DNA of 64,000 nucleotides from Daucus carota subsp. sativus. Lineage: Eukaryota > Streptophyta > Magnoliopsida > Apiales > Apiaceae. A program made the translations under genes and the position numbers. Of the stretch, positions 1 to 11,546 are shown piece by piece. The notes under the pieces are model-generated. The model was not told the DNA's origin. It saw only the letters and a program-made list of their open reading frames with translations, and searched no databases. How positions within the stretch are numbered: the first letter of the stretch is position 1; every line of letters starts with the position of its first letter. The DNA is taken from the NCBI RefSeq assembly GCF_001625215.2, contig NC_030384.2, positions 43,186,390 through 43,250,389 of the forward strand, written 5' to 3'.

Positions 1-651
1 GTGATAAATATTGTATGATACATGATAAATAACCTCATCATTAACAAGCTTATGAGCTTCTGAGCATAAATAGTCATAACTAATATATTGGTTGAATATG
101 TAATGATATGGTTCTATTAAACCATGCCATGGATGCTTTTATGGGTTCTAAAAGTGTTCTTATATCTTAAAAACGTTCTTTAAAAAGTTGGCAAAAGATG
201 AAAAATATAAAGAATGCTTTGTACTATGTTGCACAAGTAGATACACTGGATGTATGTTTGGTTTCTCGTACTAGGTTGCACTATCCTTTAACTTTACAGG
301 CAATTAGTGTCATTAGGGAAACTTCGCCTCAATTGTGGAATCCATGCAAATTTTAAAATAAACTATCAAACAACTTTGTGTGTGTCTGCAAATTTCATAT
401 ATATATATATAGGGAAGTGCTCAAATACAAGTTTACATATATACGTCGGGTATTACAAAGATATGCAGCCATGGTGTCATATAGCAGAAGTTTAACACCC
501 TGTAGGTGTAAGCATGTCATGTGGGATTGGGCGGATCATCTGTAAGAAAATCAAATTGACAGCAGTTTTTGTCATCCTAACGAGACATGCATGCATGCAA
601 TATTCCCTACTCTTTAATCACACTAGACTATACAATTTATGTCCTATGCAG

Positions 652-720
652 TTGCGATCAGAAGGGAAAGATTATGTTGTCAAAGAAGGAGATGTTATGC
701 TGTTTCGTTTCAATGTCTGA
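652..720 (+). CDS. YchF/Obg-family GTPase, organellar type, last exon only (partial)
   Basis: The exon follows a clear acceptor (tcctatgcag, ending at 651) and encodes 23 residues, from LRSEGKDYVV to GDVMLFRFNV, then TGA. This is the C-terminal signature of YchF P-loop ATPases/GTPases, which bacterial YchF also ends with (GKDYIV..GDVM.F.FNV). In the TGS-like C-terminal domain it forms the last strands. The protein stops right after FNV, without the glycine/lysine tail I recall for plant cytosolic OLA1, so I infer the bacterial-like, probably chloroplast or mitochondrial, paralogue. No earlier exon is recognisable in 1-651, so the last intron is at least 650 bp and the G domain lies off the left edge. 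The 3' UTR probably runs to the AATAAA near 1159. Confidence 0.8.
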   Translation: MRSEGKDYVVKEGDVMLFRFNV

Positions 721-3653
721 TCTAAATTATGTACATTATCAACTGGAGGTCTTTCTCTTTCCAGTCATGGTGGATTTGGTGAAACAAGAATCCAGTCATG
801 GTGGATTTTTGTTTTAGGTGGCATATAAAATTCTTTTACGGATTATAAAATTTTCACTGAGTTTTACAATGGAGCAGCTGGAGCAGCACAGCACTAACTT
901 CATCAAGGTTATATACACTTCGGGATGTTGAAGTCAGCAACTAATACATTGCTTAACAGTGATACATATACTAGTATATCAACTATATCTTTATTTGAAT
1001 AACATATCAATAGTTTCTCCTTTGCATTAATATACTTGCTAGCGCTTGTCTGTGTGTGTTTGACAATATAATTCGCACGGCAGAGGACTGGAGCATTCGG
1101 GAGGAGAATGCCCTGGTGTGGTATCAGTGTATTGTTTGTGCATCTTATTTACAAGATAATAAATGAGTGATTAATCATGACTGTATGTATGGGGTGGACG
1201 AACGAATATCCCTTTATGTTCTAATTAATCTGTTTTCAGTTGCTTATAAGCAATCACTAAGATTTCTAATTTTATGCTTCAAAGTTAAGTTTTAAGCATA
1301 ATTAGTTTCCATTTTTAGTGTATATGAATGGCATGTTCCTTTGTGCTGCTTGTCATGATGATCAACTAAAATTAGCCGCTGGGTGTTGGGTGCACTTGAA
1401 AGTTAAAACTATGATATATGTCTGCTCTTGGTTATTTAGATTTTTTATTTATTTTAATCTTCAATCGTGTCCCCTGATTAAATTCCTGAAACTGTTTGTT
1501 GTGGCTTTGAAGTGGGGACGATATAATAAAAGTGAGCAAAACAGTTTCTTGGCAATCCTGTGACATATTTTCCAGAATAAATTAATAATGATTTTAGCTG
1601 AACCACGTTAATTAAGAAATTAAAAATGCAACTTTTGTTATTAATTTATAATCTAAATTAACAACGAATATCTGTCTGATCACATCATCACATGTATAAA
1701 ATATAAATTAGGACGGCTCAACAGCCATCCCTTTTAGATTAACAAACAAAATCAGTACACGTACACGCTGTCACTATATAAAAATTACTGAACGCTGTCA
1801 CTATATAAAAATTTACATACAAAATAGAATGGCTACTACTATATAGAATTAACAAAAGCAGTTTGCATTCCTGTAAATTAATTATCGACACACTCTAAAA
1901 TTATTTTTTACTTATTATTCGGGTCAAAGATTCTAGCAATGATTTATTTTACATAAAAAAAGCGTCATCATTGTTTACACAATTATTGTTAATAAAAATC
2001 TATCACCTAATCAAATAATAATTGTTAATATGTGTTAGTTAAAACATACTCCAAAAATTATTAATATCGTAAATATATAGAGTGACCTAAAAATAAAGTA
2101 ACAAATATAACTTGGAATATACACAATGACATAAGTATAGTAGATTTTATTTTTTCCGTGCTATTATATTCTTCACATTGTTATTGGAGATGAAGATTAA
2201 AAAATAACCGAAAAGAGTATGAAAAATTGGTTATTGATAAAAGGATTGGATGGTATTAATTTCTATATCATAAAATCTTATTAATGTCTAAAAAAGTTTA
2301 AAATATAAAAAATTGTCATAACTGTCGCATTTCAAAATGAAAGGGCTCAAAAATAACAAAAAAAAAATGGGAGTTGAAAATGGGAGATACAACTCGTAAA
2401 ATACTCATATTTAATATGGTCTAAGAGCATCTCCAAATGTAATATATAAATTCATTGACTATAATACCTAGCTAAATGGATTATAAAAATTATTTTGCTA
2501 ATAGTAAAAATATACATTCTAATAATATTATGTATAATTATTATAAGCTAAAATTATATCTGACAGTTTTTTTTTTCAACAATCTATTGCATGATAACTA
2601 GTTATGTATAGTTTTTACTAAAAAGTGTTGGTTGTAGTAAAACATTTTTTACATATTATATAAAAAAATTATCTAGAGGACACACATACAAATATACAAT
2701 GAGTCATTGACACGTAAACTTTTAGCTAACACTTCTCAACTTGCTAATACTTCTCAACTTTTAAAGAAAAGATGCTGCCACAGTCTGTGCCGACAATGGC
2801 CGTCAAAACTACGGGAGAACTAAGAACTTTGTCGAAGTATACTCAGTCTCTGCTCGAGACAGACAAACCATGTTATTTATATAACATCTCATAAATCTAT
2901 ATATTTCAATTTTCATATCTGATTTACTGTTTTTGTCACGTTAAGATTTTTCAATAAACCAAATAAATTATCCTGTTATGTAATTTATGTTTTCTTGGCA
3001 TTACAGGATGGCGGAAAAAGTTAATATCAGTTTTTTTTTGCCACACGCACTCCATCTCATTAATGTGACGTTTGACAAGTGGACGAGAGATGTTTTGGAA
3101 TAAATTTGAGGGGCTTTGCATAATTTAAAATAAATATTTATTATTTATAAATGAGAAATTATTTATAAATAAAAAATAACTTTGATTTATGCATTTAGTA
3201 AAATTGTTATAAATTATATTTTAAAATGATCTTTTATATTTTTGTTAAAATCGAATTTTAAAAATAAAAAAATAGAATTTTCAACTTATGACATTCTAGC
3301 TTATAAATTATAAATCAGAAGCTGATTATAAATTCTTTTTAAATAAGTTATTTCTCATTCAAAAGCCAACACCCCGAATATCATTTCAAATTTTACCTCA
3401 TCCAAAAAATTTATTTTTGGTTAAAAAAATAATAATAAGGTTTATAGATTATTTCAAATGCAAGTCTTGGATCCGTAATGAATAGCCGAGGGACAGGGAG
3501 TCCATGTTTAGGCAACCAACTACTCTTACATAAATCTAGCCCGCCAGATACTCCTACTGCTCACAACGCCAAACAGGAAACGATACTCATCTCGGGACAG
3601 ATGATGAGTCATCAGATAACATATGCTTAAATGCGGAGATCCATATATTTACT
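721..3653. other. AT-rich intergenic region with relic repeats
   Basis: After the YchF 3' UTR there is no convincing coding signal; the longest open frames are random in composition. At 2424 there is one end of a GAGCATCTCCAA MITE of the same terminal type as the elements at 31.8 and 38.0 kb, but no matching right end was found nearby. A short duplication (gctgtcactatataaaaat) occurs at 1767 and 1794. Confidence 0.5.
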
Positions 3654-4111
3654 GGGTGTATTCGATTGGGATTTTAATGCATTGTTTTTAGTCTATGGAT
3701 TTTAATGGATTGTATGAGATTTTGATTTTTTGCGGATTCTTGATGAAATGTCGCAGAGTTGATAGGATTTAAGTACAATGCTTCGAAATCCCATTGAATT
3801 TGGTGGGATTTCAAAAAACTTAAAATACACCGAAGAATGCCACAAAATCCATCATTTTATGAAATGAAAAAAAATCCATCAACATTTGAATACCATCAGA
3901 TTTTAATGGATTTTAAACAATCCCAATTGAATACCATCGGATTTTAAAGCATAATTTAAAATCTCAATTGAATACCACTAGATTTTGTAGCATAGTTTAA
4001 AATCCCAATTGAATACCTCAAGATTTTAATGGATTTCAAACAATCCCAATCGAATACCCTCGGATTTCATGAATGCAAAAAAATGCTTTAAAATCCCAAT
4101 CCAATACACCC
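3654..4111. mobile_element. 458-bp MITE with GGGTGTATT terminal inverted repeats
   Basis: The left end GGGTGTATTCGATTGGGATT is mirrored by the right end, whose reverse complement reads GGGTGTATTGGATTGGGATT, giving terminal inverted repeats of about 24 bp with one mismatch. Between about 3885 and 4060 the interior holds several degenerate copies of a 40-60 bp unit around 'aatcccaattgaatacca'. No transposase is encoded. I could not define a target-site duplication, so the superfamily is left open. It ends about 400 bp upstream of the SAUR start codon, inside its likely promoter. Confidence 0.75.
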
Positions 4112-4509
4112 CTCTTAGAGTGTCACTTTCTCGTACACACATCCATGGATCATGTCGATCCAAAGCACACATATGCATGCGTACGTCGAAATACGTACAA
4201 CCAAATTTGTGGATCCACAGTTTGGATCTCCTTAGATATTTTGTCTCCACTTGTGATTCTACAAGACAACTCATATTTAAACAGGAAGTTGGCTCGTCTA
4301 TTTCATTAGCTCGCTCAACAATACGTTGCTATTGCAAGTTGCCGCTTCGGGTCCTCCAAAAATAAAGACCCTTTACCTACTTGTATTCATCCTTATAGTT
4401 TTTAGTTTTAATATTGCTAGATCTCAGGTTCTGAGTGTATATCAAGCCTTAAAGTTTGCTTAATTCTGTTAAGCCACGACTCATTTCTCTTTCTGTCTCG
4501 CGTAAAAAA

Positions 4510-4902
4510 ATGAAGAAGTTGAATTTGATGTTACGGAAGTGCAAGACATTGTCTAGACAGCTCGGACGCAGCTCGTCTTACAGTAGTTTGAGGTCCAAGT
4601 CGACGAGAGATGATTTATGGGGTGTTGATCAGGGCAATGAGCATCGCGAAACGATAATCGTTGGGAGCTCTAGGCGACGGTACGCTGTGAAATCCGAGTT
4701 CTTGAGCCATCCTTTGTTGAGCGCTCTGATTGAGAAGTCCAAGAAGCAAAACCCAGGAAGCGTGGGATGTGGTAGTGATATAATAGCAGTGAAATGTGAG
4801 GTGGTGCTGTTCGATCATCTCTTGTGGATGCTAGAAAATGCGGATCCTACCAATCTCACTCCTGATTCTTTCGAAGAACTGGCTGATCTCTATGTTGTTT
4901 AG
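4510..4902 (+). CDS. SAUR-family auxin-responsive protein (SAUR76/77/78-like)
   Basis: A single intronless exon encodes 130 residues. The N-terminus MKKLNLMLRKCKTLSRQLGR is the lysine/arginine-rich leader of the SAUR76-78 group. The core SAUR domain (about residues 45-130) shows RYAVKSEFLSHPLLSALIEKS and a final aspartate/leucine-rich stretch (DSFEELADLYVV). SAUR proteins inhibit PP2C.D phosphatases and so activate plasma-membrane H+-ATPases and cell expansion; some members of this clade have been linked to ethylene signalling. An in-frame ATG at 4456 would add 18 residues, but the ATG at 4510 matches the family start. The final SAUR segment is slightly divergent. Intronless structure is usual for SAURs. 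Auxin or ethylene control is not provable here, as no clean auxin-response element was identified. Confidence 0.85.
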   Translation: MKKLNLMLRKCKTLSRQLGRSSSYSSLRSKSTRDDLWGVDQGNEHRETIIVGSSRRRYAVKSEFLSHPLLSALIEKSKKQNPGSVGCGSDIIAVKCEVVLFDHLLWMLENADPTNLTPDSFEELADLYVV

Positions 4903-6287
4903 CTCGTGATTCAGATCATGTATGATGAAGGAATCTTAGACCGTTTAGTTTTGGTTGGGGATGCCTGTCTGCTGTATCTTTCAGTAAGCCTGCAAGATCA
5001 TCGTGTTAATTTCTTTCCTTTTTTTTTTTTATTTAATTTTTCTAATTTTTTTACATATATGCATCTCAAAGGATGGATCAAAATCAATAACTTTGATGCA
5101 TTGTTCATTCGATTTGTTTAGAATCTTGTGGTTATACATATTGTGAATGTTGTTTGAAATTATTCTTTTGATGTTATACTTGTACAAATATACATATACA
5201 AATTTGAATTGTCGGCAATACATAAATTAATATATCCAGTAGTTAAATATATATTCAAGAAAGTATGGGGCCATCGGCCACCGGAGTATCCTAAATCAAA
5301 CATTCTTTCAGAATTAAGTGAGAATTAAAAAGCCAGTCAGAAGTCACAGGAATAAGTTTTCAATTCTTCAAAGTTCAAACACTTCAAACAGTTCTATAGC
5401 CGCTGAAAATTGAGAGCATCCAAATTTTACTTTAGCTTTAACCTTGTTTGAAAATATTCGAAAATGTACATTCATACGATGATAAAAAAATAATCATATT
5501 TATTATATTCCACATAAAAGTTTTCTTATAAGCATTCCACGTAAATGATACCTGATAATCCAATTCATAGACGTAGAATTTTTATCTAATTAAGAATGAG
5601 ATGATCGAAATAGCAGATATTTCTTATTACTGGATGACGACTCCTTTGTTGACCTTGAAAATAAATTAGAAAAATATGTGATTTAAACTTATCTTGAAAA
5701 GAAATGAGAAAGTTGAAATGCAAAATTTAGTTTACAATATTTTTTACTTCGAAAATAGGAATTTTGGGTAACGGGTCGTGTTCGTATCAGTAATCGGGTC
5801 GATTTCGGGTCAAGTTAAAATCATTTAAAATTGAATAAAACTGAAAATTGAAGTTATTAGAAATAAAATTCTAATTTCGGGTCCATTCGGGTCAATCGGG
5901 TGATTTCTGGGTCACTTTCGAGTTTATGTCCCAGTAAATCGGATTTCGGGTTGGATCGGGTTCGTGTCGGGTTTCGGGTCGTGTCTGATATTGTCACCCG
6001 TCATGTAGTTTGAGACAGTGAAAATATAGACCTTTTGACTAAAATAAGGGGCTTGATCTTGAAAAAAAGTAAATATATCTCATTTTTTTGAAAATAAATA
6101 ACTTGTTTCTCGTAAAAAAGATCATAAACACATATTAATTATTAATTTTGAAAAATTATACAGATATTACCCTTCTTAATTTTTTTAAAAAATCCCAGGA
6201 CAAACGTGCTTACTATTTGTTGTTGTTCTGTGACCTCGGTCATGCTCAACCTCCGGTCACGCTCAAAATATTAAATTGGATTATGAT
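4903..6287. other. Intergenic region with GGGTC/CGGGTT-rich repeat block
   Basis: There is no gene. From about 5768 to 6002 the sequence consists of many degenerate copies of 'tcgggtc' and 'gggttcg', starting with GGGTAACGGGTCGTGTTCG and ending with a roughly mirrored GTCACCC. It resembles the sub-terminal arrays of plant hAT-type non-autonomous elements, like the better-defined one at 61.5 kb, but no target duplication was found. Confidence 0.45.
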
Positions 6288-6300
6288 GGCCCATAGCCCA
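6288..6300 (-). promoter_or_regulatory. Paired site II-like motifs upstream of the NAL1-like gene
   Basis: GGCCCA (6288-6293) and AGCCCA (6295-6300) are the reverse complements of TGGGCC and TGGGCT. Such paired motifs are TCP-factor binding sites common in promoters of housekeeping and growth-related plant genes. Transcription probably starts a little downstream, before the inferred 5' UTR intron. Confidence 0.45.
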
Positions 6301-6573
6301 CTATAAGATATTTTACCCGGTCCTCTCTCTTTTCATAAAGTGGCACTCCCCAGAAACGGATGATTAATCCAACGGTAAAAACTATAACCATACTGTATGA
6401 TCCTGGAGTCTCGCCCATACTAACACTCCACTACTCTCTCACTCTTGCAATGCACTTTGTGAGTACGCCTTTATGGCCTACTACAATTTTCTTAGTACAT
6501 CGTTTATGAACAAGTGTTACTTAAAGTGGAGGAGGACTTGAAGTTCAACTTCTTACAAGTTTTCACAATCTGG

Positions 6574-7220
6574 GTATGTGTAATATTTATGTATGTATCA
6601 TCTCTCTGACTTTCCTCTCTTGAAATATGATGTAATAAGCAATCGAAGATTGTTTTTTGCTTATATTATTAGATAAAGTATTTTCTTGATCTTGGTTTTT
6701 TCTTCTCAGCAGAATTAGCAGTTCTAGTTAAGTTTAGCACCCAAAAACAAAATAAAATTTTTGTGTGTGTGTGTGTGTGATTGTATTGTTTTTAATTTGG
6801 TAGAGTTTAGAAGACCTTTTTGTTTGATCTGTTGATATAAGAGAGAGCTTTAAGCTTCTTGTAGTAGTCTGGTTGTTTTATTTTTAACGAATTTCATGTG
6901 TGTAAGCAGAAAATTGAACTGTGTGACTTTTTTCAAGGTATGTGGTATGTGATTGTCATGAATAGAAAGTACTTAATGAACGACTGTTGGGTAATTTTAA
7001 TATGTGAACTTAGACGATATTGTTGATAGTAAGGAAGACTGTATTTTCATAGTTTAATTCAGTAACGATTGCCTTTACACTTGATTCCCTGTTCCAAGTA
7101 GCGTGGTTTAATAATCTGACACTTTCGAGGTTAGGAAGTTTGCATGTTCCTTATATTCGTTATATTTGTCGTTAGGTTGTATGTGTCATAGTTGAAGAGT
7201 AATGTGATTATAATTGTTAG
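6574..7220 (+). other. Inferred 5' UTR intron of the NAL1-like gene
   Basis: A donor-like CTGG|GTATGTG at 6573/6574 and an acceptor-like ttgttag at 7220, only 11 bp before the start codon, bracket a T-rich 647-bp stretch with intron-like composition. It contains a (TG)n run near 6763-6778. Transcript data would be needed to confirm it. Confidence 0.45.
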
Positions 7221-7231
7221 GTAAAGTGAAA

Positions 7232-10200
7232 ATGGAGAGGGGAAGGCCAAATATGAGAGTTCGCTACTCAGGTTCAACACCTTCAGAGGAATCAGCTTTA
7301 GATCTTGAAAAGAACTGTTGCGGTCATTCTAATCTGCCTTCATTTAGTTCACCAAGTCTTCAACAATATGCATCTGGAGGACAGCACTGTGAGAGTAATG
7401 CTCCATACTTTTCATGGCCTACTTCAAGCCGGCTAAGTGATGCTGCGGAAGAGAGAGCAAACTACTTTGCAAACCTACAGAAAGAAGTCTTAAATGAAAC
7501 TCCTGGTCGCTTGCCAAAAGGGCAGCAAGCAAACACTTTACTGGAGCTCATGACCATTAGGGCATTCCACAGCAAGATCTTGCGTTGTTACAGTCTCGGC
7601 ACAGCAATTGGTTTCCGTATCCGACAAGGTGTTTTGACAGACATACCAGCTATTCTGGTGTTCGTGTCAAGGAAAGTTCACAAGCAATGGCTTACTCCAC
7701 TTCAGTGTCTACCCACCGCGCTGGAGGTGAGAATTGTAACCGTGATTCTTTTTAATTAATATAAAGACAAGGCTGTTAGTGCTTTTATTACATTCTTTTC
7801 TTATAGTTTTAATTTGTTTGGCCTTGGTTAACGAAATAGGCAACAGAGAGAATATCCTACTAACCGTAATTTGTTTTATAATTTTCTCTGCACCTTTTAT
7901 ATTGATATGTTAAGTTTTTCTTCTCTTCCTCAACCTATCCCCTTCTTAAATCAGGGTCCAGGAGGTGTATGGTGTGATGTTGATGTTGTGGAATTTTCAT
8001 ATTTTGGCGCACCTGAGCCAGCACCAAAGGAACAATTGTATACTGAAATTGTTGATGACCTGCGTGGGAGCGACCCGTGTATTGGTTCTGGTTCACAGGT
8101 ACTCTAATATCTTTTACAGAACCTTCCTTCAGGGATTTAGTTGATGTGGTTATTGAATCAGTGTAAAAGGGATCTTCCTCTATGTAATCTGAAATCCTTG
8201 CATACTATAGAGTCTGTTCATTGACTGAAGACAAACAATCAGTATGTTGCCCGTTGCGGTTTGTCGAAATTTCCCTTTTGCTCGGTGAACAGTAGGCAGG
8301 CTAATCCTTGACCTTGTCATGCCTTGAAGCACTTTTATTTGAAAATAGCATCTATCAGCTGAGCTTCCTTTGGTCTACCAACAGTCGTTTTGCATAAGAA
8401 TGGAGTGAGTAGTGAACTGATGCATGCCCCTAAACCTCTCCCCATCTCATTTACTGATTTTGCCCAATTTTCACTATGAAATGTGGATGGTGGAACAAAG
8501 ACCATCCAAATCATAATAGGAATCAGCATTGTTCATTCTTGATATGCCAACACATGTTTTATCTATTAGTGTTGCCTCCAGTGCTAAATAATGGATAGAT
8601 GTCTGAAGATTTATTTCTGCTTATTAAAATATGTGAAGGCACACAACGAGGAAATTAAGCTTGTTTTTCTGCTAACAAGGAAAATTAGCTGTAGCCCTTC
8701 ATTTGTTGTGCATTCATATATTTGTTTATATGTACGTGGAAAGTCATGTTGGTGCTTCTGTTTGGTCGTGATAATATATGTTTCTTAAACATCTTTCCAT
8801 CTGATAATCATATGTGGGTAGTTACATCTTAGTTTATTGGTCGTGAATAGGTAGCGAGTCAAGAGACCTATGGAACCTTGGGTGCTATTGTGAGGAGTCA
8901 AACAGGCAACAGACAAGTTGGTTTCCTCACAAACCGACATGTTGCAGTTGATTTAGATTACCCAAACCAGAAGATGTTCCATCCTTTACCTCCAACACTT
9001 GGACCTGGTGTATATCTTGGTGCAGTTGAGAGAGCTACTTCATTTATCACAGACGACCTTTGGTATGGCATATTTGCTGGCATTAACCCAGGTTAGTTTG
9101 TACAGTGTATTTTATGCTCATCTCAGGCACCTCCGATACTCCGATCTAATTGTATATTTTAGTTTTTGTTTTGAATTTAATCAAGTATAAAATTATTAAA
9201 ACATTGTGCTGTTCACATAATACAATTGAAAGATTGTGCTGTTATAGTAATACAATTAAAACATTGTGCAGAGACATTTGTAAGAGCAGATGGGGCATTC
9301 ATCCCGTTTAGTGATGATTTTGACTTGTCAACTGTTACTACATCTGTGAAAGGTGTAGGAGAGATTGGAGATGTTAAGAATATAGACTTGCAATCTCCAG
9401 TCAATAGTCTTATTGGTAAGCAGGTGATGAAGGTTGGAAGAAGTTCTGGCTTGACTACAGGGACTGTGTTGGCGTGTGCGCTTGAGTATAATGATGAAAA
9501 AGGAATATGCTTCTTAACTGACTTTCTAGTTGTTGGGGAGAACCAACAAACTTTCGACCTTGAAGGAGATAGTGGAAGTCTCATCATTTTGAAAGGAGAT
9601 GATGGGGAGAAGCCAAGACCAATTGGAATTATATGGGGTGGAACTGCCAATCGGGGTCGTCTTAAACTGAAAGTTGGTCAACCTCCAGAGAACTGGACTA
9701 GCGGGGTAGATCTCCGACGGTTGCTGAATCATCTTGAACTCGATCTAATTACAACTAGTGAAGCACTTAAAGGTTCAAATCTGTACCTTGATTCAATCTC
9801 TCTGTCCCCCTTTTGGGAATTTGCTAATTGATAGCATGTATATAGAATACAGTACTTTGTCGTTCTGACTAACAGGGCCTGCATTTTCTGGAGTCTGGTA
9901 TACATCTGTCCTAGCATCATAAAAAAAAGCACAAAATACAATAGAAATTGCTTCCTGTCACAAAACGTGTCTTTTTTGTTTTTGTTTTTTTTTTTTTTGG
10001 GGGGGGGGGGGGATGCCTTTTTCTACAAAAATAAATTGCGATTTTGGCACTTTAGTTCTGGGGATTTAGACATGCCTTCTGGTATTGATTATTCTTGATT
10101 GCTTGGACAATATTGTGGTTTTACCATGCATGTATTGTTGTTTTTATAGTTGCAGTGCAAGAACAAAGAGCTGCTTCAGCAACAGCAGTCGGCTCTACTG

Positions 10201-10568
10201 TTGGAGACTCCTCACCACCCGACATAGTACTTCCAAAGGACAAAGCAGAGCCTCTTGGAATCAACATCCAGCAGATTCCAGTAGAAGACGGAATAGGAGG
10301 CCTAGATGTGAACTCATCGCCAGTGGAAACCGAGTTTCATTTGGAGGAGGCGGTCAACATTGGTCCAAGTGTTGAGCATCAGTTCATTCCAAGCTCATTT
10401 GGGTGCTCTCCCCTGCATCGGGATGATCAACGATGTAATGTGGCATCTGATAATCTTTCTGCTTTGAGAAATGGGTCTAGTGAGGACCTTGGTTTTTCAT
10501 TGCAGCTAGGTGACCATGAGCCTAAAAGAAGGCGTTCTGATCCTTCACCTAGCGGAGAAGCTAAATGA
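7232..10568 (+). CDS. NAL1-like: NARROW LEAF 1-like trypsin-fold serine protease, 5 coding exons
   Basis: Coding exons are 7232-7726, 7955-8098, 8851-9091, 9272-9772 and 10150-10568. All introns are GT-AG and the frame closes to 599 residues, against about 580 for rice NAL1. Conserved blocks: RLPKGQQANTLLELMTIRAFHSKI (N-terminal region), GPGGVWCDVDVVEF, FLTNRHVAVDLDYPNQKMFH with the candidate catalytic His at 243, FVRADGAFIPF with the candidate Asp at 300, and FDLEGDSGSLIIL with the nucleophile Ser at 394. The divergent C-terminus ends with SLQLGD (EAR-like) and EPKRRRSD, a likely nuclear signal. In rice NAL1 controls leaf width, vein number, auxin transport and yield, and acts as a protease reported to degrade a TOPLESS-type corepressor; I infer the same kind of role. 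The ATG at 7232 is the first in frame after the acceptor at 7220. Confidence 0.93.
9969..10013. repeat. T-rich run followed by poly-G in NAL1-like intron 4
   Basis: A T-rich run from about 9971 passes into an uninterrupted run of G to about 10012. It lies inside the last intron. Its exact length is likely to vary between individuals or be misread by sequencing. Confidence 0.8.
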
Positions 10569-11350
10569 GCTTCCTCTAGTAATGTAACTAACAAACTGTT
10601 GAATATTTTCTTGTTAAAGCGGGAGACTAAAAATTGTTTAGGGGAGTGCGAGTATTCCCTCTCAAGTTGTGGGGTAGTTAAAAATTGTTATTCCTTCACA
10701 GTTTGAGTTCAGCTCAATTCTTGGGCTGTGTTCATGGGATGAAATTATGGGAGAATGAAATGAAATTTGTAATCTAAATTAGAGATGATTGGAAAAAAGT
10801 TTTATAATTTTCATTATTTCATCATTTCATTCCAACTGTTTGTACTAAAAATCTAATTATATTAATTATATCACTTAGAATAATATGTTTCCTACAATCA
10901 AGATCATAGAAACTTTAGACTTATATTTAATTACAATTTCCTTAGCACTATCTTTTTTGTCCAAAAAAATCTTTATAATTTTTCATTATATTTTTTACTA
11001 ATTTCATTCCATTCAAGTGAATACAATCTTGTGTGTCCATCACATACAACAATTACTTTTTATATATGCGGAGGATTTTACTGGTAAAATTTTTGTGTGT
11101 GTGGGGTCATTATTATTAATGGGATCCGAGCGCATAACTGTTGGTAAGAAAATTCGTTTATAATTTAGTTTCTCCGTTAGAGTCCGATTTTCACCACTAA
11201 AGTTCAGTTATTTTATTAAAATAAATCCGTTTCAAATATATTTTTTGTTGTTGAATCATCAATTTCAGTTATTATGCACAGTATAAATGATTATTCATTT
11301 TATTGAAAGAAATAGATGAATATAAAATAAACTTAACTATACTCGACTAA
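10569..11350. other. 3' UTR of NAL1-like gene and AT-rich spacer
   Basis: No gene is seen. The first roughly 200 bp probably form the 3' UTR. Between 10740 and 11060 there is an AT-rich, imperfectly palindromic stretch (gggatgaaattatgggagaatgaaatg... against ...cattatttcatcatttcattcc) that looks like a MITE relic. Confidence 0.4.
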
Positions 11351-11520
11351 TGGGCTGCTACCAGGTTTAAGATTTTTGAAGCCCAAAGTCGGCCCACATC
11401 GGGATCTCACCTTTTAACTCTTCTTCGTAAAATAATAATATCCGAGACACCAAAATTGGGGACGGATAAATAGCGTTACTGGAGAGCTCTGTATATTCAT
11501 TCTCTTGAGTTAGGGTTTAT
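11351..11520 (+). promoter_or_regulatory. SR45 promoter: three site II-like motifs, TATA-like box and telo-box
   Basis: TGGGCT at 11351-11356, AGCCCA at 11380-11385 and GGCCCA at 11391-11396 lie 150-200 bp before the start codon. An ATAAATA-like box is at 11466-11472. A telo-box, TTAGGGTTTA (core AAACCCTAA on the other strand), is at 11510-11519 in the presumed 5' UTR. Site II plus telo-box is a known promoter arrangement of plant ribosomal-protein and RNA-processing genes. Confidence 0.6.
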
Positions 11521-11546
11521 CCACGAGTGCTGGGGTTCAATTCTGA

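Noticed and set aside
5768-6002. CGGGTT-rich block considered as telomere-like repeat
   Set aside because: The unit is irregular and not TTTAGGG; it resembles transposon sub-terminal arrays instead.
7214-7231. Earlier start for the NAL1-like protein
   Set aside because: The codon is TTG, and the region lies across the inferred 5' UTR splice acceptor; the ATG at 7232 is used.
9226-9271. Upstream ATG extension of NAL1-like exon 4
   Set aside because: The frame before 9272 is intron; a clear acceptor (attgtgcag) and the family sequence GINPETFVRADG fix the junction.
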